Assembly: GCA_030837785.1 (NCBI GenBank)
Contig: JAUQYA010000122.1
Coordinates: 1 to 16,437 of the forward strand
Source: Albidovulum sp.
GTDB taxonomy: Bacteria; Pseudomonadota; Alphaproteobacteria; Rhodobacterales; Rhodobacteraceae
Direction: 5' to 3'
Length of the DNA: 16,437 nucleotides
Both the position numbers and the translations under genes were made by a program. This document shows positions 8,886-14,594 of the stretch, piece after piece; within the stretch, counting starts at the first letter, position 1; each line of letters starts with the position of its first letter. A model generated the notes under the pieces. It saw nothing but the letters and a program-made list of their open reading frames with translations. It did not search any database and had not been told where the DNA came from.

Positions 8886-9221
8886 TCAGTCGGAAAGCCC
8901 CTCCTCGTCCAGAAGCGTCCTGCCCTCGCGGCTTTCGATCTCGATCACCCAGAGATCGGGGTCGATGCGGCGCTGGCGTGCCGCGGCCGCGTCAACCTCG
9001 GCCTCGGCGCCCTCGGCCAGAACCACCCAGGCGCGCGCGCCCGTCGCCAGGTCGAAACTGCGCTGGAAAAGCCGCGCCCGGCCATCGAGCGTGGCAAGCT
9101 TCACCAGCACCGCGCCCGCGGTCGGGTCACCCCTGGCCACGACATAGGCCGGCAGATGCGCGGCCTGAAGCCGGGCGAGATAGGCGCGCACCCAGAAATC
9201 GGCGGCGAGCCGCGCGGTCAT
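8886..9221 (-). CDS. DUF1491 family protein
   Basis: This small 111-aa soluble protein of unknown function matches the DUF1491 family of alphaproteobacteria by its opening TARLAADFWVRAYLARLQ and its closing DPDLWVIEIESREGRTLLDE. I chose the ATG at 9221 because AGGAG lies 8 bases before it; a start at 9248 would add nine residues without a site. It lies 87 bases after era and 94 before recO on the same strand, so it is probably co-transcribed with both. No function can be inferred beyond this association. Confidence 0.8.
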   Translation of the reverse strand: MTARLAADFWVRAYLARLQAAHLPAYVVARGDPTAGAVLVKLATLDGRARLFQRSFDLATGARAWVVLAEGAEAEVDAAAARQRRIDPDLWVIEIESREGRTLLDEEGLSD

Positions 9222-9308
9222 GCGCCCGCTCCTTCTTCGTTGCGGCAAATATCCCCGCCGGAGGCTCCCGCACGTCCAGCCCGCGCGGCGGCCGGGCCGG
9301 CACGCGCT

Positions 9309-10235
9309 TCAGTCGCCATCCTTGAACTCGAGCCCCATCCCGGAATAGCGCTCGCGGTCCTCCTGCCAGTTCTCGCGCACCTTGACCTGGAGGAAGAGAT
9401 GCACCGGCCGGCCGAGGAATTCGGCGATTTCGGCGCGCGCCTCGCGGCCCACGGCCTTGATCGTCTCGCCGCCCTTGCCGAGCACGATGCCCTTGTGGCC
9501 GTCGCGCATGACATAGATCACCTGGTCGATCCGGGCAGAGCCGTCGTCGCGGTCCTGCCAGTGCTCGGTCTCCACCGTGAGCTGGTAGGGCAGTTCCTCG
9601 TGAAGCCTCAGCGTCAGCTTCTCGCGGGTGATCTCGGCGGCGATCATCCGCATCGGCAGGTCGGCGATCTGGTCCTCGGGGTAGAACCAGGGGCCCTCGG
9701 GCAGTTCCGCCGCCAGCCAGCGCTTCAGGTCCTCCACCCCGTGGCCGCGCTCGGCCGAGATCATGAAGGTCTTCTCGAATGCGAAAGCCGCGTTCATCTC
9801 GGCCGCCAGCGCCAGAAGCACCTCGGCCTTCACCCGGTCGATCTTGTTGATGGCCAGCGCGACGCGGGTCTTTTCGGGAAGCTTCTCGCGCAGTGCGTCC
9901 AGAATGGCGCGCACCCCGTCGGTCAGGCCGCGGTGCGCCTCGACCAGCAGGACGACGATGTCGGCGTCCGCTGCCCCGCCCCAGGCGGCGGCCACCATCG
10001 CCCGGTCGAGTCGGCGGCGCGGGCGGAAGAGGCCGGGCGTGTCGACGAACACGATCTGCGCCGCACCCTCCATCGCGATGCCACGGATGCGGGCGCGGGT
10101 GGTCTGCACCTTGTGGGTGACGATCGAGACCTTGGCCCCCACCATGCGGTTGAGAAGCGTCGACTTCCCCGCATTCGGCTCTCCGATCAGGGCGACGAAG
10201 CCCGCGCGCGTCCCGGCTCCCTGCGTCTCAGCCAT
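9309..10235 (-). CDS. era: GTPase Era
   Basis: This 308-aa GTPase binds 16S rRNA and is required for small-subunit maturation. It shows G1 GEPNAGKST (18-26), the G2 threonines near 45-46, G3 DTPG (65-68) and G4 NKID (130-133). The C-terminal KH domain carries GHKGIVLGKGG from residue 246. Length and order are normal. Its ATG overlaps the last 8 bases of rnc, so translation is probably coupled to RNase III, a joining seen in many bacteria. Confidence 0.97.
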   Translation of the reverse strand: MAETQGAGTRAGFVALIGEPNAGKSTLLNRMVGAKVSIVTHKVQTTRARIRGIAMEGAAQIVFVDTPGLFRPRRRLDRAMVAAAWGGAADADIVVLLVEAHRGLTDGVRAILDALREKLPEKTRVALAINKIDRVKAEVLLALAAEMNAAFAFEKTFMISAERGHGVEDLKRWLAAELPEGPWFYPEDQIADLPMRMIAAEITREKLTLRLHEELPYQLTVETEHWQDRDDGSARIDQVIYVMRDGHKGIVLGKGGETIKAVGREARAEIAEFLGRPVHLFLQVKVRENWQEDRERYSGMGLEFKDGD

Positions 10236-10917
10236 TCCCTGCCTCCATCCGCGCCAGGAGCGCCCGTGCCGCTGCCTGTTCGGCCTGGCGTTTCGATCCG
10301 GCCTGCGCCACCTCGGCCTCGCCCGACGAAAGCCGCACCTCGACGGTGAAGAGGGGCTCGTGATCGGGACCCTCCCGCCCCATCTCGGTATAGGCGGGGG
10401 GCGGCAGGCCGCGGCCCTGCGCCCATTCCTGGAGCGCGGTCTTGGGATCGCGGGCGTCGGCCTTGACGCTGCCGATCCGCCCGCCCCAGAGCCTGAGGAC
10501 GAGCGCCCTCGCCGCCTCGAAGCCCGCGTCGAGGTAGACCGCGGCGATCACCGCCTCCATCGCGTCGGCGAGAAGCGCCTCCTTGCGCCGCCCGCCCGAC
10601 ATCATCTCCGACCGGCCGAGCTTCAGGACCTCGCCGAGCGCCAGATCGCGCGCCACGGCGGCGCAGGTTTCCTTGCGGACGAGCGCGTTGAAGCGGGGGG
10701 CGAGCTGGCCTTCGCTGGCGCCCTTGTCGGCGGCCAGAAGCGCCTCGGCCATGACAAGGCCGAGAACCCGGTCGCCGAGGAATTCCAGCCGCTGGTTGTC
10801 GGGTCGCGCCGGCGTGGCGAGCGAGGAGTGGGTGACCGCGCGCACCAGCAGTTCCGGCCGGCGGAAGTCATGCCCGATGCGGGCCGCGAAGGCCTGAAGG
10901 TCGGCGGCGAGCCTCAC
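10228..10917 (-). CDS. rnc: Ribonuclease III
   Basis: This 229-aa endonuclease cleaves double-stranded RNA in rRNA precursors and regulated mRNAs. The signature is QRLEFLGDRVLGLVMAEALL (42-61); catalytic acids are Glu45, Asp49, Asp118 and Glu121. Residue 42 is Gln where E. coli has Glu38. The C-terminal third is a double-stranded RNA-binding domain starting near DPKTALQEW. The start is a GTG at 10917 that overlaps the lepB stop by 4 bases (GTGA). Confidence 0.96.
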   Translation of the reverse strand: MRLAADLQAFAARIGHDFRRPELLVRAVTHSSLATPARPDNQRLEFLGDRVLGLVMAEALLAADKGASEGQLAPRFNALVRKETCAAVARDLALGEVLKLGRSEMMSGGRRKEALLADAMEAVIAAVYLDAGFEAARALVLRLWGGRIGSVKADARDPKTALQEWAQGRGLPPPAYTEMGREGPDHEPLFTVEVRLSSGEAEVAQAGSKRQAEQAAARALLARMEAGNG

Positions 10918-11699
10918 TCCACCGCCTTGAAGAAGCGGTCGCCACGCCAGGTCCAGAAGAAGAAGAGCGACTTGCCGGCGGAGGAGAACATGATCCGGTC
11001 GGCCCGGCCGATCAGGTAGTCGGCCGGCAGCATGCCGACACCGCCCGACGCCACCGCAAAGCGGCTGTCCTGGCTGTTGTCGCGGTTGTCGCCCATGAAG
11101 AAGTAATGCCCCGGCGGGACGGTGTAGATCGGCGTGTTGTCGGCCGGCACGCTGGCGATGTTGAGGACATCATGGCGCACCCCGTTCGGCAGCGTCTCGA
11201 CGAAGCGCTCCTTGACGCAGGTGCCGCCGATGCCGACGGGATCGTTCGCGCAGCGCGGCATGTTGCCCTGCGAGCCCTGCGGCACCTTGATCTCCTCGAA
11301 GGTGCCGGCGTCTTCCTGCGGCACGGGCTGGCCGTTCAGCCAGAGCTGGCCGTCCTTCATCTGCACGCTGTCACCCGGCAGGCCGATCAGCCGCTTGATG
11401 AAATCGGCCCCGGTGCCGGGATGGCGGAAGACGACGACATCGCCACGCTCGGGGTCGGTGGCGAAGATGCGGCCGGTGATCGGGCAGAGCGCGAAGGGGC
11501 AGGAATACCTGGAATAGCCGTAGGCCATCTTGTTGACGAAGAGGAAGTCGCCGATCAGCAGCGTGTCCTTCATCGACCCGGACGGAATCCAGAACGGCTG
11601 GTAGAAGAGCGTGCGGAACACCCCGGCGATGAGAAGCGCGTAGACGATCGTCTTCACGGTCTCGACGAAACCATCCTGCTTTGCCACCTTTGCCGCCAC
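10914..11699 (-). CDS. lepB: Signal peptidase I
   Basis: This 261-aa inner-membrane serine protease removes signal peptides from exported proteins. An N-terminal anchor (about 15-33) is followed by PSGSMKDTLLIGDF with nucleophile Ser42, then IKRLIGLPGD with the general base Lys102, then GHYFFMGDNRDNSQDSR. Two cysteine pairs (67/72 and another within PRCAN and GTCVKE) lie in the periplasmic part. No ATG fits, so the start is the GTG at 11699, with AGGG about 6 bases before it. acpS lies 62 bases upstream, and the end overlaps rnc by 4 bases. Confidence 0.95.
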   Translation of the reverse strand: MAAKVAKQDGFVETVKTIVYALLIAGVFRTLFYQPFWIPSGSMKDTLLIGDFLFVNKMAYGYSRYSCPFALCPITGRIFATDPERGDVVVFRHPGTGADFIKRLIGLPGDSVQMKDGQLWLNGQPVPQEDAGTFEEIKVPQGSQGNMPRCANDPVGIGGTCVKERFVETLPNGVRHDVLNIASVPADNTPIYTVPPGHYFFMGDNRDNSQDSRFAVASGGVGMLPADYLIGRADRIMFSSAGKSLFFFWTWRGDRFFKAVE

Positions 11700-11761
11700 G
11701 ATGCGCCCTGCCCTGTCCTGCCTGTCTTGCCCGCGCTACATGCGGCGCCGGCCGGGCCAAG

Positions 11762-12178
11762 TCAAGTTTCGGCTGTGCCCGGGCGCGGGCGTGCCTCGAT
11801 CACCACGAAGGCCTGTGCCCAGGGGTGGTCGTCGGTCAGCGTGACATGGACGATGGCCTCGTGGCCCTCGGGCGTCATCGCCGCCAGCCGTTCGGCCGCC
11901 CAGCCGGTCAGCTGCATCACCGGCTGGCCAGTGGGCAGGTTCGAGACGCCCATGTCCTTCCATGCGATGCCCATGCGCAGCCCGGTGCCGAGCGCCTTGG
12001 AACAGGCCTCCTTGGCCGCCCAGCGCTTGGCGTAGGTGCCGGCGGTATCCCGTCGCCCTTCGGCCTTGCGCTGTTCCACTTCGGTGAAGACACGGTTGCG
12101 GAACCGGTCACCGAAGCGGGCGAGCGTGGCCTCGATCCGCTCGATGTTGCACAGGTCGGTGCCAATGCCGAGGATCAT
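11762..12178 (-). CDS. acpS: Holo-[acyl-carrier-protein] synthase
   Basis: This 138-aa enzyme transfers 4'-phosphopantetheine from CoA to the serine of acyl carrier protein, needed for fatty acid synthesis. It shows the family motifs GIGTDLCNIERIE with Mg-binding Asp8, FTEVEQ, and KRWAAKEACSKALGTG with Glu57. The ATG overlaps the stop of the preceding unknown gene by 4 bases (ATGA). In many relatives acpS follows pdxJ directly; here an extra gene lies between. Confidence 0.95.
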   Translation of the reverse strand: MILGIGTDLCNIERIEATLARFGDRFRNRVFTEVEQRKAEGRRDTAGTYAKRWAAKEACSKALGTGLRMGIAWKDMGVSNLPTGQPVMQLTGWAAERLAAMTPEGHEAIVHVTLTDDHPWAQAFVVIEARPRPGTAET

Positions 12179-12960
12179 TCTGTTCCGATCCAGTCCGCAA
12201 AACGGTCCAACAATACCACGACGGTCCCGGCCCAGTCATCGAAGGGAAGGTCCGGAAGATGGAAGTTCATGTCCTTCATGTCTTGCCAGATCTCGCCCGG
12301 CGCGGACTTGATACGCTCCCAGATTTCACCTGCCGTCGGAACCTCCATGCCGCAGACTTCGCGATCGGAAATTGCATGCTCCGGATTGAAGGCCACATCG
12401 AGCGCATGCATGTCGCTCATCATCGCGCAGGCATCGGCGACTTCCCACGTGGTTGCGCCAACCACGACGGCGATGCCGTAAACCGGAATCGACTCGCCCG
12501 GCATGGTGGCGATGTTGCGGCTTGTCGCGGCGGCCGTGCGCCGGGCGATCCGCTGGCTGGTGTCGCTTACGGCTTCCCTGATCGGGCGTTTGGCGCCACG
12601 ATAGGACACCATATCGGCCTCGGCGAGCTTTCGCCTGAGGACATCGGTCTCTTTCCTGGTAGTCTCTAGCTGGCCCTTCAGTTTTCCGTTTTCATTGGAA
12701 AGATCAACCGCCTGCCGCGCCTTCTGGACGAGCTTGTCGTCCCGGACTGCCAGTTGGGTCTGATGCTTGCCTCGCACGGTCTGGCTGGCGCCGACCACCA
12801 GATCGGCCACGGACGATGCCAGGCCGAAGGCAACCGGGATCACTGCCGTGGCGACCGAGGAGGTCAGCCAGACGGCCACGAACACCGCCATGACCACGAG
12901 CCGCGCCACGACGGACAAGGTCCGCCAAGCCACCGCGAGCGACCGGAAGAGCGCCCTCAT
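12175..12960 (-). CDS. Unrecognised membrane-associated coiled-coil protein between pdxJ and acpS
   Basis: I do not recognise this 261-aa protein. Residues 1-58 are basic then strongly hydrophobic, with room for one or two membrane helices (about 17-32 and 36-57). Residues 66-116 are charged and heptad-like, probably a coiled coil. A basic stretch follows (121-148), then a small hydrophobic part (157-170) and VADACAMMSDMHALDVAFNPE. The end has two similar pieces, GEIWERIKSAP and GEIWQDMKDMN, and two Trp-containing acidic segments. It overlaps pdxJ and acpS by 4 bases each (ATGA), so it is translated with them. Its GC is lower: three 60-base samples gave 35, 33 and 32 G+C, against 44 in pdxJ and 41 in acpS. 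This suggests a late arrival. In-frame reading continues upstream to 13317, but only inside pdxJ; ATG 12960 is preferred. Confidence 0.75.
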   Translation of the reverse strand: MRALFRSLAVAWRTLSVVARLVVMAVFVAVWLTSSVATAVIPVAFGLASSVADLVVGASQTVRGKHQTQLAVRDDKLVQKARQAVDLSNENGKLKGQLETTRKETDVLRRKLAEADMVSYRGAKRPIREAVSDTSQRIARRTAAATSRNIATMPGESIPVYGIAVVVGATTWEVADACAMMSDMHALDVAFNPEHAISDREVCGMEVPTAGEIWERIKSAPGEIWQDMKDMNFHLPDLPFDDWAGTVVVLLDRFADWIGTE

Positions 12961-13721
12961 GCCCGCGCGGCCTCCATCGCGCGGCGCATCTCGGCGATGG
13001 CCGCCCCGAGCCCGACGAAGATCGCCTCGCCGATCAGGAAATGGCCGATGTTGAGTTCCCTCACCTCGGGGAAGGCGGCAACCGGCGCCACGGTGTCGTA
13101 GGTCAGACCGTGGCCGGCGTGGACTTCGAGCCCGAGGGAATGGGCCAGCCGCGCGCCTTCGGCGAGCGCGGCAAGTTCCACGTCGCGTTCGGCAAACCGG
13201 CCCTCGGCATGAAGTTCGCAATAGTGCCCGGTATGAAGCTCCACCACCGCCGCGCCGATCTTCGCGCTGCCCTCGATCTGGCGGGGATCGTGGCCGATGA
13301 ACATCGAGACCCGGCATCCCGCCGCGCGCAGGGGCGCGACGAAATCGGTCAGCCGCCCGATGTCGGCAGCGACGTCGAGCCCGCCTTCCGTCGTCCGCTC
13401 CTCGCGCTTTTCAGGAACGATGCAGACGGCATGGGGCCGGTGGCGCAGCGCGATCGCCTGCATCTCTGCAGTCGCCGCCATCTCGAAGTTCAGGGGCTTC
13501 GTCAGCGCCGCCATCAGCCGGTCGATGTCGGCGTCGACGATGTGGCGGCGGTCTTCGCGCAGATGCGCGGTGATGCCGTCGGCGCCGGCCGCTTCGGCCA
13601 GTTTCGCCGCCCGCACCGGATCGGGGTAGGCCGAGCCGCGGGCGTTGCGCACGGTGGCGACATGGTCGATGTTCACGCCGAGCCTGAGATCGGGCCTGAG
13701 ATCGGGCCTGAGATGGGTCAC
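12957..13721 (-). CDS. pdxJ: Pyridoxine 5'-phosphate synthase
   Basis: This 254-aa TIM-barrel enzyme condenses 3-amino-2-oxopropyl phosphate with 1-deoxyxylulose 5-phosphate to make pyridoxine 5'-phosphate. Landmarks are LGVNIDHVATVRNARG (14-29), HLREDRRHI (53-61), TTEGGLDVA, and HTGHYCELHAEGR. The start is a GTG at 13721 with GGAGG 7 bases upstream. The first residues carry a doubled LRPD, encoded by a 12-bp tandem repeat, that precedes the conserved core. It lies 87 bases after the DUF2062 gene and overlaps the next gene by 4 bases. Confidence 0.96.
   Translation of the reverse strand: MTHLRPDLRPDLRLGVNIDHVATVRNARGSAYPDPVRAAKLAEAAGADGITAHLREDRRHIVDADIDRLMAALTKPLNFEMAATAEMQAIALRHRPHAVCIVPEKREERTTEGGLDVAADIGRLTDFVAPLRAAGCRVSMFIGHDPRQIEGSAKIGAAVVELHTGHYCELHAEGRFAERDVELAALAEGARLAHSLGLEVHAGHGLTYDTVAPVAAFPEVRELNIGHFLIGEAIFVGLGAAIAEMRRAMEAARA
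13682..13717. repeat. 12-bp tandem repeat inside the start of pdxJ
   Basis: The unit GCCTGAGATCGG (plus strand) occurs twice exactly (13682-13693 and 13694-13705) and a third time with one change (13706-13717). In the pdxJ frame it encodes LRPD-LRPD-LR just after the start. As 12 is a multiple of three, gain or loss of a unit keeps the frame. Confidence 0.9.
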
Positions 13722-13808
13722 GTTTCGCCTCCGTTCCGGTCGGGGCGGAGCCTAGCGGCACGGGGCGCGACTGTGAACGGGGCAAATCGTGCCCGTCACA
13801 AGTCGTTC

Positions 13809-14495
13809 TCAGGGATTTCCGGGCCGCCCGTTGCCTGCCGCGCCGTTTTCGGCCGCCTGCCCGGCGCGGACGTGAAGCCGTGCCCTCAGCTTCTCGAAGC
13901 GCTCCTTCAACCGCTTGCGGCGGTGCTTCTGATAGGCCGCGATGATCGGCTCCGACAGGAAGTAGGCGGCGGCGCCGGCGGCGATGCCGGGAAGGAGGCC
14001 GCCGACCAGATAGGGCAGGAAGATCTCGTTCCAGAAGTTGTAGAGATTGGCCCAATGCGCCGTGTCGGCCGTGAAGAGAGCGACGAGGTTGTGCCTGAGA
14101 TCCTCTTCGGCGCCCATGAACTTGCCCACGATCGTCGCGTGCTGGCTTTCGTCGAAGGTCGTCCCCAGCATCCGGTGGCCGAGCTTCATCGAGACGACGG
14201 CGATGATCGGGAAGGTGATCGGGTTGCCGACGAGCGTGCCGAGGAGCGACGCCAGCACATTGCCGCGCACGACCCAGGCGGCGATCACGGCCGAGATGAA
14301 GTGCAGGCCGAAAAGCGGCGTGAAGCTGGAAAAGACGCCCGCCGCCACGCCGCGGGCGATGCGGCGGGGATCGTCGGGCAGGCGGCGGATGCGGTGGCGG
14401 ACATAGCGGAACGCGCGCGGCCAGCCGCCACGGGGCCAGAACGCCTCGGTCAGCGTCTGCAACCAGGTCCGCGGGGTGCGCCGTCTGAAGACCAA
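13809..14495 (-). CDS. DUF2062 family membrane protein
   Basis: This 228-aa protein has a basic N-terminus, hydrophobic segments near residues 48-75, 80-105 and 155-178, and the family motif GNPITFPI. The C-terminus is rich in Lys/Arg, then Gly/Ala. It belongs to the DUF2062 family, inner-membrane proteins of unknown role often found next to rel and pdxJ in Rhodobacterales. No ATG or GTG fits; the start appears to be TTG at 14495, with AGGAGG 10 bases upstream. The spacer to rel (96 bases) is filled by a G-rich tandem repeat. Confidence 0.85.
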   Translation of the reverse strand: MVFRRRTPRTWLQTLTEAFWPRGGWPRAFRYVRHRIRRLPDDPRRIARGVAAGVFSSFTPLFGLHFISAVIAAWVVRGNVLASLLGTLVGNPITFPIIAVVSMKLGHRMLGTTFDESQHATIVGKFMGAEEDLRHNLVALFTADTAHWANLYNFWNEIFLPYLVGGLLPGIAAGAAAYFLSEPIIAAYQKHRRKRLKERFEKLRARLHVRAGQAAENGAAGNGRPGNP

Positions 14496-14510
14496 GGCTC
14501 CGTTTCCTCC

Positions 14511-14594
14511 TGCCCCCGTCAGGCTGCCCCCCGTCAGGCTGCCCCCCGTCAGGCTGCCCCCCGTCAGGCTGCCCCCGTCAGGCTGCCCCCGTCA
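14511..14594. repeat. 14-15 bp G-rich tandem repeat between rel and the DUF2062 gene
   Basis: Plus-strand units of CAGGCTGCCCCCCGT stand head to tail: three of 15 bp (14520-14534, 14535-14549, 14550-14564) and two of 14 bp with one C less (14565-14578, 14579-14592), after a partial unit from 14511. On the coding (minus) strand this gives six G-tracts of 5 or 6 G separated by 9 bases, following TGAC. The first TGA in the coding direction is the rel stop codon itself, so the array looks like an expansion of the rel 3' end. The Shine-Dalgarno of the DUF2062 gene follows directly. Confidence 0.95.

Noticed and set aside
6537..9325. Very long open frames on both strands, up to 837 codons, over the MFS, recO and DUF1491 genes
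   Set aside because: They cross several recognisable genes and their intergenic gaps, and have low-complexity compositions. They result from few stop codons in GC-rich DNA.
12175..13317. Longer 380-residue version of the unknown gene, starting inside pdxJ
   Set aside because: The extra 119 codons lie wholly within the pdxJ coding region in another frame and look like shadow sequence. The ATG at 12960 forms a typical ATGA overlap with the pdxJ stop.
13774..13798. Hairpin between the DUF2062 gene and pdxJ as a terminator
   Set aside because: The stem has nine pairs but two single-base bulges and no T-run in the direction of transcription. It lies inside a gene string that appears to be read through.
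14511..14594. CRISPR array as an explanation of the repeat between rel and the DUF2062 gene
   Set aside because: Units are 14-15 bp and directly adjacent, without unique spacers, and no cas genes are nearby.
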